The translations under genes and the position numbers were made by a program. The notes beneath the pieces were generated by a model. It made no database searches and was not told the DNA's origin. It saw only the letters and a list, made by a program, of their open reading frames with translations. DNA of 64,000 nt, taken from positions 61,518,484 to 61,582,483 of the forward strand of contig NC_057919.1 in assembly GCF_018873765.1 (NCBI RefSeq). The letters run 5' to 3'. This document shows, in pieces, positions 11,855-21,173 of the stretch (the first letter of the stretch is position 1; each line of letters starts with the position of its first letter). Origin of the DNA: Telopea speciosissima. Its lineage: Eukaryota > Streptophyta > Magnoliopsida > Proteales > Proteaceae.

Positions 11855-12631
11855 AGTGAGTTTCTAACTGTATTTTCACATTTAGAGGAGATGATAGACG
11901 TGTGCTTGAATAATTCAGTTCATAGATTGTGAAATATACAACATGCTTCCTTGTGACAGAAATTATGGCATCATGCTGATGCAGATTGATCTCAATATAT
12001 CGTTGGGTCAGCTTTGGTTCACTTGAGGTTTGGGTATTTTTGGTGGGAGCCACAAGCAGAATTGTGGTTTTCATCATTAATGCAAACCTCAAATATATCA
12101 TAGGTAGCTTATATGTTTGTTGGAATTGGGGTCTAAATCTACCCGAGGCTGTTATTGATTATTGCCTTTAAATCTGGATGATTAATTAGATGTCCTCTGC
12201 TACTTGGCCATTGTTGTGCAGAATGGTTAGTCTCCTTATCCAGGTTGAGGAAGGGGTACTGCATTCTCGGTTGTCAAAGACAAGACATAGTACTTAATGG
12301 TTATCAAGTCAGCCTTTGGAATGCACCTTAGGAAATTTCCCCTCCTAGTGTATGTTTGTTAGCCTTTTTTCATTGAGCTTCTGAAAGGAAGCCATATCGG
12401 AAGGTAATTTGGTTTGAAAAATTATTAGGGATTTATTCCACAGAGCTAGAACTTTGAAGGATTTGTCACTTTGTTTTAAACTTGGAACAATCTGGGGCAT
12501 TGATACCATATTATGTGGTTAATATTAGGATGCCTGATGGTAATGAGCCTAGGAATGCTTCTGCTGTAATGAATGATACTCTTCTCCCCAACCCCACCAA
12601 CCCCCACGAAAAAAAAATTCAAAACTTGATT

Positions 12632-12718
12632 GGTCTTTAGCTCAAATTGGTAGAGCACTTGGAACATGCACACATGTGCATGTTCCAAGGGGATGGTGGT
12701 TCGAATCCACCAAGGCCC
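12632..12718 (+). ncRNA. tRNA-like sequence with an enlarged anticodon-arm hairpin
   Basis: The segment folds as a tRNA except in the anticodon arm. The acceptor pairs GGTCTTT with AAGGCCC at 6 of 7 positions. The D arm is GCTC-AAATTGGTA-GAGC. The T arm is GGTGG-TTCGAAT-CCACC with a perfect stem, and TTTTT follows the acceptor as a Pol III-like stop. The A-box (TAGCTCAAATTGG) and B-box (GGTTCGAATCC) look usable. The anticodon arm is replaced by a perfect 14 bp hairpin at 12658-12671/12676-12689 with loop acat, so there is no normal anticodon. It may be a tRNA pseudogene with a palindromic insertion or the head of a SINE. Confidence 0.55.
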
Positions 12719-12978
12719 TTTTTATTCAAATGTTCATAGCATAGCCATCTTTGAAATTTGACATATTTGTATAATTACTTGGTTGTGTTAATGAGATATT
12801 TTAATTTTATGTTAAGATTGGTAAGAGAGAAAATGATTTTACAAGTATTTTTTGGTATAATTTAGAAGGAAATGTTAACTTCCCTGCTTACTCTTGTCAT
12901 TGAATCTATAAGCTTTCCCTTGTGAACGCTTCTCATGCTCTTCTCTAGAGCTTTAGTAGACACAGCAGGGATTGAAAC

Positions 12979-12980
<2 letters not shown>

Positions 12981-13012
<32 letters not shown>
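12981..13012. repeat. (GA)n microsatellite
   Basis: About 15 uninterrupted ga units inside the Harbinger element. Confidence 0.95.
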
Positions 13013-13015
<3 letters not shown>

Positions 13016-13167
13016 ATTTCTAGTAGAGGCATTATGGAACGATTATATTGGGAAATTTTTTATCCAATTTATTGATTATCTTACTTTTTATAAAGTTCAT
13101 ATTAAATGTATGCATATGTTGAATACCAAAAGTAGGTTAAAATTTTTTTTCAAACAAAATTCAAGTA

Positions 13168-13320
13168 GAATCCATCTGACAGACTCGGGATAACCAAACA
13201 GTTTTTTATATGGATTCAGGATGAATCCAACTGATAGACTCCAGGTAACCAAACAGTTATACAGATGGATTCAGAAGGATTCCATCTGACAGACTCCGGG
13301 TAACCAAACAGTTTTTTTTT
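13168..13320. repeat. Three ~55 bp tandem repeats near the Harbinger right end
   Basis: The unit, gaatccatctgacagactc followed by gggtaaccaaacagtt and a gatggattcag segment, occurs three times in succession with a few changes. Such subterminal repeats containing ccaaacag are common transposase-binding candidates in TIR elements. Confidence 0.8.
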
Positions 13321-13760
13321 CTCAACTACGAATCCACATGAACCAGATTCTTAAGAAGCTGATCCAAAATCAGAATCCGGCTCCGCCAACACCTCCAACC
13401 AAACACAACCTAAGACATCCAAGTGATCAATCATTGGCTACATACAGAGGCCATTCAGTTTTGTGAACTCTGATTCGTCGTTATTTCTCCCCAGCTGACG
13501 GGTGATATAATCTAGATATCATTTAAAGTCAGATCAAGAAATCCTGTGAATTCCTCTGTGTGCGTGTATGCATGTGTGTGTCCTGATCAAACTCAGTCCA
13601 GTAAGGTCAACTCAGCTTCAAGTTAATGAATCTTCATTCATACTGAATAAGCTGAGTAGCACCTAACTTGTCAAAGACTCGAAGTGTCAAAGCTTGGTAT
13701 GGGATGGACAGAATGAGTCAATCTCAATTCTCTCTCATGCTCAATAGTTCAATTATGGTA

Positions 13761-13864
13761 GTTTTTTTTTTTTTTCTTATAGTTGGGCCCCAAGGAGAGT
13801 TGGACTCATGACCTCTTCTTTGCGAGGTGTTGGTCTTTGCCAACTGAGCAACCCCCTTGGGGTA
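13761..13864 (-). mobile_element. Short tRNA-derived SINE (104 bp)
   Basis: Read on the minus strand, the element begins taccccaagggggttgctca, has an A-box-like GTTGCTCAGTTGGCAAAG and a B-box-like GTCATGAGTCCAACTC, and ends in a poly(A) run. A perfect 13 bp target duplication, ttcaattatggta, flanks it at 13748-13760 and 13865-13877. The body after the tRNA head is almost absent, so this is an unusually compact SINE. It lies in an intron of the dead LEC14B gene. Confidence 0.85.
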
Positions 13865-14775
13865 TTCAATTATGGTAATTGAAATAGGTTTCATATCGAA
13901 TTGATGAAACTGATTCCAAAATTTGACTAATCTGTAACTAATCTCTTGTTGCAGCACTAGTCGAAAATACATTTATACTGACTCTAATAATCATTTTGTG
14001 TATATTTATGATTTGGTACGTCCTCTCTTTCTTTGCTTTGCAGTTTTCACATGGGACACCTCAAGAAGGTTTCCCTAAGCGATGTTCTTGTGAAAATTTT
14101 ACATGCCACTTGATGATCATTAGATTAATATGTATGTCTTCTGCTGACTTGAAAGAAAAAAGTCAGTCAGATTTACTGAATTTTTTGCTGTCCAAAAAGT
14201 TGGCCATTCCTTGAAAACTGTGCACCCCGGGGCATTTAGCTGTTCCAAGATATTAGTCCATTCCAATATTTTAATGGTTGAATTTTAGTTATTTTCCCAT
14301 TTTACTCATCATCACGCTAGTGAGGAAAACTTGGAAAATAATTTAGGGAAAGTGGGAAGTTGGAGTGTTAATAAAAACTCCCAAAGATTGAAGGTTTTTT
14401 TGAAACGAAAAAATCTTTTGTGAACAGAGTGAGTGATAGCTCGGTACCTAGAAATGAATTTTAGTTCCGATTCCCCATGCGTTTTAGCCACATATATACA
14501 TTAGGGTGAAACCAAAAATGCATTATAGAAAGTCTGTCTTCACTACAACAGAGGTAGTCCTCTATACTGACCTCGTAATGCTTGCCCTTTTTCTTTTTGG
14601 CAGGTGAGTGGGGCTAGACTTGAGTTCCATGAATCAACTGTAAGACCCTTCCTATCCAATATGCTTGTCAGCTCTTCTTGGGATTGAGGTCGTAGCCAAA
14701 TGGGAATTCCCTGGAGATGGGGAAGCACCAGCTCCTGTTGTACACAGAGGAGGACCTGGAGGAGACATCTATTGA

Positions 14776-15654
14776 AAACTATGAATAGCTTATGGTGTTA
14801 CATCTGGTAGTTATGAATTGGTGTTTTCAAGTTATTTTGATGAACAGTGGGAAGAGAAAATAGTTATATATGGTTGTAAACCCTTCTCAATAGAAAGTTG
14901 CAGATTCACCACCTAGCATCCCCCTTGTAAGGAATTGTTGAATGTTATTGCGGTCTATTTCCTCATGTAAATTCATATTTAACATCAGTTCCCCCATTTC
15001 AGAAAATATTTGGTGCCTCTGTTCCTGTGATATTTGTGTATGTAGTTTATCTTTTACCTAAATATCATGGGAGTAAGATCTTCAACATGTCCAGGGTATG
15101 GTTCTTTGTTATCAAGGTAAGATTAATATGATTTTCATGGTTAAAGAGGGACACCAAGGAAATGCCACCCCATGATATAGTGCTACTGGGTGGTCTGCAG
15201 GTGGCTTGCTGGATAACTCGTCAATGGATCTAAATCATTCAATTGGTCTGTTAACTTTGATTCATCACATCCATCTGTAATGCAGTTCCATTGTTTGTTT
15301 CTTTTGCTAATTCCATCCTAATGGATGAACAAAGGCATTGTAGACTTGAATAGAAATAAAAAAATTAAAAAAAAAACATGAAAACAACCATCTGGAAACA
15401 GAGAATCATGTGGGGAAACAAAAATATAGACTTTTGAGGCATTGTCAATATAAAATTGAACAGTTTAAACATTTGAGATTTTCATTTCAGGATCAGAAAA
15501 TGGTTCTTCTTAGTTGGAAGAACCTCAAAGCCCTACATTGTTCAGGGAAAAAGAAACCATCTGGCTTTGTTTAGCCATTGGAGAGATCCAACCTTAAGAA
15601 GCTGCTAAAAAAAAAGAGAGATAACCTCGAAAGAAGACAGAAGATACAGATCAG
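14776..15654. other. Intergenic between the LEC14B remnant and the coiled-coil gene
   Basis: No coding domain or terminal repeats recognised. The right part (about 15480-15654) would hold the 3' UTR of the minus-strand coiled-coil gene. A-rich runs occur at 15358-15380 and 15607-15615. Confidence 0.4.
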
Positions 15655-17913
15655 TCAGCGTCCCCTGGCAACATAGGCCACAGATGCAGCAGCAAAAATT
15701 GTTGTTGCGGAGGACAGCAACGTCCAGAAGCCATTCCTCTTCTTTGCCTCCATTACAGAGTTCTCAAGGGACTTGATTTGTTGGGACAAGTACTCCACCT
15801 TTGCTTCTCTGTTTCTGAAGGCTTTTTTGATTACTTCCAACTCTGTTGCAAATGGTTGAATCTCTACTTCATTGTTCTCTGCATCAGTTCTTGCTTCTCC
15901 CTTTCCATCCTTCTCCTCCTCCTGTACAGGTCCACGCACAATGGCTACAGTGTCTTTCAACATGGATAAAGTTTGCTCAGACAATTTGCTTGTGTATGCC
16001 ATCTTAACCTGCAGATCCTCAAGACCTTGTTGAGCTTCTGATAGGGCCTCTTGCAATGAAGCCTTCTCCTCACTCAGCAATTGAAGGCTGCTATCCCTTT
16101 CTTTCTTCTTTTCAACTAGGCCATCACGTTCTGTACTTAGCTGAGCAAGTTCTTCTTTGGTCTTCTCTACATTCTTTCCCAGTTCCAGAATTTTCAATCT
16201 CAAGCTAGACAACTCCTTTTTCTCCTTATCAAGTAGCTTCAGAGCGTCATCCCTCTCAAGAGCAACACCATCAAGAGCATCTCTGTTTTGGATGACTTCC
16301 GATCGGAGTTGGATATTGTTCTCTTCATGTTCTAGACATGATTCTTGCAGTGAGGATACAGTAGCCCTTAACTTGCCCATCTCTTCATGCAACTTGAAGA
16401 TTTCAGCTTCCAGCTTAAGCTTCACCTGCTCTATCTCTGCCTTCTCAACGACTATTTCCTGCATCTTTCTCCCTTGCTCCTCTAGTTTCCGTGAGGACTC
16501 TGAAAGACTCAGCATGGCTGAAATTTTCTCCTCCATTAACTCATCAAACAGTCTTTCCCTCTCCTTTTTCTCTTCAACCAAAGTATTGAACTCCATCAAC
16601 AACTGCTCTTGCTTCTCTCGAGCATCTGCGTTGCTTGTTCCCAGCTCAGAAATCCTCAGCTGCAAACTTTCTTCCTGCTTTTGTAGACTGGAAATGGTGG
16701 AGCTGAGCTGGGCCACTTGTTTTTTCATTTCAGTAATCTTTACTGCCTGCTGAGTCTTCTCATTCTGTATCTGCTTCTTGTCTGCCATAAGTTCTGTGAT
16801 TTCTTTCTTCAGACCTTCTATCTCTTGTGATGACTGCGTCAGGCTTCTCTCTGCCGAGGCCTTGTCTCTTTCCAGCGCTGCAAGGCTTCTCTCCATCTTC
16901 TCTTTGTATTCAGAAAGTAGTTTGTGCTCTATCTGTAGTTGAAGGAGCTCATCATGAGTCTCGGATATATTCTTCTCCAGCTCCAGAAGAGTTGACGTCA
17001 GACCTTTTATCTCCTCCATGCGGGTGTCGAGGTCCTGCTGAATCAATTCCTTCTCACGAAGAACACGATTAGACACCTCTCTCTCACTGCTGAGGTCGGC
17101 AGTTAGTGCATCTACTGATTTCTTCAAGTAACCAATCTCACGAACTTGTTCGTTCCTTTCCGACTCAATCTCCTCCCTCTCCCTAACTGCAATTTCCATC
17201 TCTTTCTTCAAGTCTTGATACTTCCTCTTCATCTCTTGTCGAATTTCATAGCGTTCCATCTGCGAACGTCCAATCACTTCCCGAGCCTCAGCATTATTCT
17301 TCTCCAGCTCTACCACCGTCGACCTCAACCGGTCAGCCTCCTTCTGTTTCAAATCCAGATCCTTTCGAACTTCATTCCTGTACCTACGGAAGTCTTCGCT
17401 GATCTGATCGATCTCATTCTGCTGCTCTTCCACCTTCGTCTCCGTCGCCTTCCGTGCTTTCTCCTTGTCATTGATTTTCTCCTCAAGTTTAGCTTTGAAA
17501 ATAGCAGTCTGAGATCTCATATCTTCATCTGCTCTCCTTATTTCGTCCCTCAAGCTCTCAGCTTGTTGATTGAGTTGGGAAGAGACGAAAGCTAAGGTCA
17601 GTCTCTGCTCGAGTTCGGCGACAATGGTTTCGTCTTCTAAGAACTTCTTTTCCGACTCCAATCTCTGTTTCTCGAGCAAAGAGCGAGAGATTTCCGATTC
17701 GAGGGCCTCTTTGGATTGGACAAGAACGTCGACTTGTTGTCTGCGCTCTACTGTCTCTTTGAGAAGAAGAGCATTGAGAGTTTTCAAGCTGGCAACCTTC
17801 TCTGATGAATCCTCCATGGAAGTCTCGTGAGGCTTCTCAAACTGGGAGACCTCTTTGGGAGGCTTCTCTTGCTCTTTCTGTTGCTGCTGCTGGGAAGCTT
17901 TCTTTCTCGCCAT
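15655..17913 (-). CDS. Tail-anchored long coiled-coil protein (PMD/myosin-like)
   Basis: A single 752-residue ORF with no interrupting intron. It starts MARKKASQQQQQKEQEKPPK and is then almost wholly heptad-type coiled coil rich in Glu, Lys, Leu and Gln (about residues 40-700). The last 26 residues, after a basic EAKKR, are a hydrophobic span WTLLSSATTIFAAASVAYVA ending RGR, which is a classic C-terminal tail anchor with a short basic tail. There is no signal peptide and no motor domain. The layout resembles Arabidopsis PMD1/PMD2, tail-anchored coiled-coil proteins of peroxisome and mitochondrial division, but this one is about twice as long, so the target membrane is uncertain. The chosen ATG is the first in frame and is preceded by leader-like sequence. 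The gene is intact. Confidence 0.85.
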   Translation of the reverse strand: MARKKASQQQQQKEQEKPPKEVSQFEKPHETSMEDSSEKVASLKTLNALLLKETVERRQQVDVLVQSKEALESEISRSLLEKQRLESEKKFLEDETIVAELEQRLTLAFVSSQLNQQAESLRDEIRRADEDMRSQTAIFKAKLEEKINDKEKARKATETKVEEQQNEIDQISEDFRRYRNEVRKDLDLKQKEADRLRSTVVELEKNNAEAREVIGRSQMERYEIRQEMKRKYQDLKKEMEIAVREREEIESERNEQVREIGYLKKSVDALTADLSSEREVSNRVLREKELIQQDLDTRMEEIKGLTSTLLELEKNISETHDELLQLQIEHKLLSEYKEKMERSLAALERDKASAERSLTQSSQEIEGLKKEITELMADKKQIQNEKTQQAVKITEMKKQVAQLSSTISSLQKQEESLQLRISELGTSNADAREKQEQLLMEFNTLVEEKKERERLFDELMEEKISAMLSLSESSRKLEEQGRKMQEIVVEKAEIEQVKLKLEAEIFKLHEEMGKLRATVSSLQESCLEHEENNIQLRSEVIQNRDALDGVALERDDALKLLDKEKKELSSLRLKILELGKNVEKTKEELAQLSTERDGLVEKKKERDSSLQLLSEEKASLQEALSEAQQGLEDLQVKMAYTSKLSEQTLSMLKDTVAIVRGPVQEEEKDGKGEARTDAENNEVEIQPFATELEVIKKAFRNREAKVEYLSQQIKSLENSVMEAKKRNGFWTLLSSATTIFAAASVAYVARGR

Positions 17914-18072
17914 TTGTGGTTATTGGATTGGTAATGGAAGATGATGATGATGATGATAATAATCTCGTGGCGGTGGGAAGCGATTGCAGATGAGAGGTTA
18001 GGGTTTTTCCTTCTAGGGTTTATGGTCGAAAAACGAAGCCGTTGGAGATAGAGAGATAAAAAGGGTAGTTCG

Positions 18073-18080
18073 TTATATAT
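18073..18080 (-). promoter_or_regulatory. Candidate TATA box for the coiled-coil gene
   Basis: On the minus strand this reads ATATATAAC, about 160 bp upstream of the ATG. That is a plausible spacing for a TATA box with a 5' leader of about 130 nt. No experimental support. Confidence 0.3.
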
Positions 18081-18588
18081 CGACTATCGGTGGGGTTTTA
18101 TTTTCGAATTCAAATCGTACACAACGTTCGAAGAGTCGAAACCCGTAATACGAGGCGAAAGGTTTGTCAACGTGTTTCGTCGTTATACCGAACAGTGTGA
18201 CAATCATATGATCTGATTTTATTTACAGTCGCTAACGTGTGCCACGTGTTCTGATAATGGGCGTAGAAAAGTATAAAATAATCTACACCTTACATATTTC
18301 CACGTGGCATACGAACTCAGTGGTCGCTTGCCCGTTCGTATGGTTTCAGCAGCAGATGAATCGGCAGATTCACAGCATCTTGCCGGCCAATGGGTTTAAG
18401 CCCAACTAAACTCAGATTTTTTTGGGAGATTGGGCTTAGGAATATTTGGCCCACCTAAGTTCATTACCATGCTTGTGTAGCTATGTCTATCTCATTGGGT
18501 TCTCAACTAGCCCAAGTATCTGGTCGATCTCATAAATCGGGTTCTATTTGGTTTCATGTTTCAACCCTGAATTTCAGATGGGCTGGGT

Positions 18589-18926
18589 TAGGGGTGTCAA
18601 CCGGTTGGATCAGGTAGGTTTCGATTGGTCCTAATCGGTCCTTACCAATTTAAGGCTCCACACCGTAATTGTGCCTCATAGGCTATGGCACGACACATTT
18701 CTATTCCGTTGGTCATTATCAGGCCATAAACTGCTATAATCGGTCCAAATGGGCTTAAACTGATTAAAAACAGTCGGTTGATATTACTGGTCAGGCACTC
18801 ATCGGGTTACAAAACAAACAACGTTATCGACCCTTTTCATAATTGGGTTAGGCTGAAACCAAACCATAATAATCGGTCGGTCCGAGATGTGAGACCTACT
18901 GGTTTGGCTAGCATTTGACACCCCTA
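18589..18926. mobile_element. hAT-type MITE (338 bp)
   Basis: It begins TAGGGGTGTCAA and ends TTGACACCCCTA. The flanking octamers ggctgggt and ggctgagg agree at 6 of 8 positions, consistent with an aged 8 bp duplication. The interior consists of gattggt/atcggtc-like words with no ORF. It shares termini with the elements at 20638 and 22674. Confidence 0.75.
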
Positions 18927-18934
18927 GGCTGAGG

Positions 18935-20637
18935 GTGGCTGCTACCTAGACAAGATCCCTAACATGTCATACTTAGCCCTATTGGAGCCATAGGTAGTAA
19001 AAACAGGAACAACAAAAAAAAATGGAATCTTATGGTTCAGGTTTTAAACGGTAGACAATTGCAAACGGACAGACAAATAAAACGTTAAAAAAAAAACAAA
19101 GAATGGTAAAAAACAGAAAGTGGACGGTTGGAGTACGTTTTAGTTATTATTAGAACATCCTTCCTAGGAAAACCTTCCTCCATGACCTTAATATTTGCCC
19201 TGAGGCAGAGATTTTATGGCCAAATAGGGAAGTGATGGAGAAAGGTTCAAAGTCCCTACACAAGGGGGATTTTTTTAGCTACTAGGGAAGTGATGGAGTA
19301 AGATTCAGAATCTCGGTCTTGGATTAGGAAAATTGCCCTGATCAGATTGGTATCGGTCGAGACTGATCCTGATACACCTGTATGGACAATGGTAATAAAA
19401 ATTAAAAACAATTTTTTAATTAAAAAAACAGGGGTAAGTATGTCTTATTTGGCCAATCCGATAAACGATCAGATCCCAAGATTATAAACCATGGGGAGGG
19501 GGAGGGGGAAAAATTATCCTCCCCGATTCCTTAAAGCTCGGCAGTGTGACAATGCTAGGTGGAGATGCCAACACGTGGTAGCTCATTGACTATGTTGAGT
19601 TTGGACCGTTGGATGTCCGAGCTGCCATGTATTAGCATCTCTACCTAACACTGCCGCACTGCCGAATTTCAAGAATTGAAGAGAATAATAATCTGGCAAG
19701 GGGTGTCTTGTGACACAAATGTGAAAGTTTTACCCATGTGCAATTCAGTGGTAATGCAGTTTGGCTACATTGCAAAATAAAGGTATAAAAATGCTTTGAC
19801 TTGGGGCATGTGATTGGTTTGGCTTTCAAATTCGACAACCTTGTCTATCCCATGGTTGTAAATGTAGAACCGCCCTGACACGTGTCAAAAATAGATGGGT
19901 TGTGTAGAGAACATTTTGGTATCATCATCTGAGAGTGAGAGTGTCAATCTAGGACTAGAATAAAAAATCGGATTGGATCCGACTGCTATGAATGGAACCG
20001 ACCCACCAATACGTTAAGTTTTAGATCACTGGGATCGGAATAGCTAGGACTTGTTTAAAACTTGCACATATCATAGGGAAAAAAACTGTTAATCAGTCAT
20101 ATGGTTCTTTCGCTTAGACACAAACCAATGCATTTGTGTGTGAAAAGACCTTTGAATATTCAATGAAATAAAAAATCGCATCCAAACAATACCTCTATGC
20201 GCACTTTCATTGGTTATCGCACTGGTGCAGGGGTTACACGACCAATTAGCATTCTCTTGCCCATAATCATATCTTGCCCATAATCATATCTTTGGTGTTG
20301 GTGATATGGAGTTTGGAATTATGGATTTTTGGGTATGCTTAGTAACGGGGGTTTCTTTTTAAGTATTTTGGTTCATATTTTTATGTATACTTAGGGATGG
20401 ATATTTAGTTATTTGCATGCTTTAGAACATAATTTGTTGTGAACAAGTATCTAGCGCACTTCTTGGTAGTATTTGGTGCATGGAAGCCCATCACATCTCC
20501 CCCTCTCCCATAGAATAGGATAAATAAAGTAACAATTTATGTGTATTTGTCTTTTTTTGGTCTACTATTTTCAAATCTAAACGTTTAAAACATGTATCAT
20601 TCAGTATTTTTTGATTTGTTTCTTGAAATGTTTGAGT
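18935..20637. other. Intergenic, repeat-rich, no gene
   Basis: Contains A-rich stretches, a small inverted-repeat MITE (19539-19664) and a tandem copy of an 18 bp word, cttgcccataatcatat, at 20258-20290. Sequence around 20150-20250 resembles 38690-38790 (gaaataaaaaatc...tgcgcact...ggtgcag), so a dispersed repeat is present. No coding exon was seen. Confidence 0.4.
19539..19664. mobile_element. MITE with cggcagtg termini
   Basis: The left end cggcagtgtgacaatgctag and the right end, in reverse complement, cggcagtgcggcagtgttag form imperfect inverted repeats that continue through gtggagatgc/gtagagatgc. The centre contains an accgttggatg word that also occurs in the MITE at 49571. Target duplication not resolved. 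Confidence 0.55.
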
Positions 20638-21165
20638 CTAGGGGTGTCAATGGGTTGGGCTTGCCCTAAACCCTAGCCCAACCCTAGAAGCCTTAACCTA
20701 AACCCCAGCACAAGTAAACCCTGCCAAGGCCAAATATACCCTCAATCCAGCCCGACCTTGGCAGGGTTTTCCTATGCCCGGCCCGATCTTGATTAACCCT
20801 GAATATCTTGGCCCATTAAGTTGTGGTAATAACAAAGTCCAATCACAACCCACTTAACAAAGCCCAGATTATAAAAAAAAAAAGGGCATTTTTCACAGAG
20901 GCTGTTTCAAGACTCGGACTTGTAACCACTTGGTCACAATAGAACCTTGACCCTCTATATATTGTGTATATATATATATCATATAATACAAGGTCGGTCT
21001 GGCCCTACCAAGGTCGAGACCTCAACCCCAGCCCGGCCCTGCCAGGGCCATGCAAATATCAAACCCAACTTGACCATTGCTTATCCCCAAGCCCGGCCCA
21101 GCCCTGTCCATGCTCAAGGCAGGTTTGGGAGGCCTCGGACTGGTCGGGTTTTTTGACACCCCTTT
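20638..21165. mobile_element. hAT-type element with a SINE fragment inside
   Basis: It starts CTAGGGGTGTCAA and ends TTGACACCCCTTT. The octamers gtttgagt (20630-20637) and gtttgact (21166-21173) match at 7 of 8, a probable target duplication. The interior has gcccggccctg-like words, an AT microsatellite at 20967-20980 and a minus-strand Au-SINE piece. Confidence 0.65.
20873..20955 (-). mobile_element. Au-type SINE fragment
   Basis: On the minus strand it reads ggttctattgtgaccaagtgg, a B-box-like gttacaagtccgagt, then gaaacagcctctgtg. This is the head and early body of the Au SINE family, seen more completely at 62174-62344. The 3' half is missing and replaced by an A-run. Confidence 0.65.
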
Positions 21166-21173
21166 GTTTGACT

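Larger units (their letters stand above)
8804..13410. mobile_element. 4.6 kb PIF/Harbinger-like element carrying a RING E3 gene segment
   Basis: The left terminus is GGTCGTGTTTGGTTGGAGG. The right terminus is its reverse complement with one change (CCTCCAACCAAACACAACC after a short spacer). TAA flanks both ends (8801-8803, 13411-13413). The insertion splits a LEC14B exon. Deleting the element with one TAA gives ...GCA AGA GAC CTA AGA CAT CCA..., an uninterrupted frame, so the boundary is exact. No Harbinger transposase is visible. The cargo comprises three exons of a RING-H2 gene with introns, CT microsatellites, a tRNA-like sequence, a GA run and a roughly 55 bp subterminal tandem repeat. 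Confidence 0.85.
7530..14775 (+). pseudogene. LEC14B: LEC14B-type WD40 gene, decayed and interrupted
   Basis: Pieces of a LEC14B/DCAF11-like WD-repeat protein (a CUL4-DDB1 substrate-receptor class) are spread over separate exons. Exon 7530-7705 encodes VWDRLCFIAEGKSAGILVGH and then HLEGITFIDSLGDGCYFISN, with a gtatgt donor. Exon 8735-8803 plus 13411-about 13503 encodes RNYG*DYCLMDPDQARDL then RHPSDQSLATYRGHSVL, and is split by a Harbinger element. Exon 14604-14775 encodes a VSGA...LEFHESTV segment, MLVSSSWD, then after a frameshift VVAKWEFPGDGEAPAPVV and a stop. In-frame stops (three or more), a frameshift near 14685 and missing blades show it is dead. Introns are kept, so it is not a retrocopy. 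N-terminal exons were not found. Confidence 0.85.

Noticed and set aside
13996-14214. Short ORF after a TTTGCAG acceptor as a LEC14B exon
   Set aside because: The translated text has no WD-repeat similarity and does not fit the missing LEC14B segment.
16157-16753. 198-codon plus-strand ORF opposite the coiled-coil gene
   Set aside because: It is the antisense shadow of a Glu/Lys-rich coiled coil (Ser/Phe/Leu-rich, no domain), as are the other plus-strand ORFs between 15778 and 17993.
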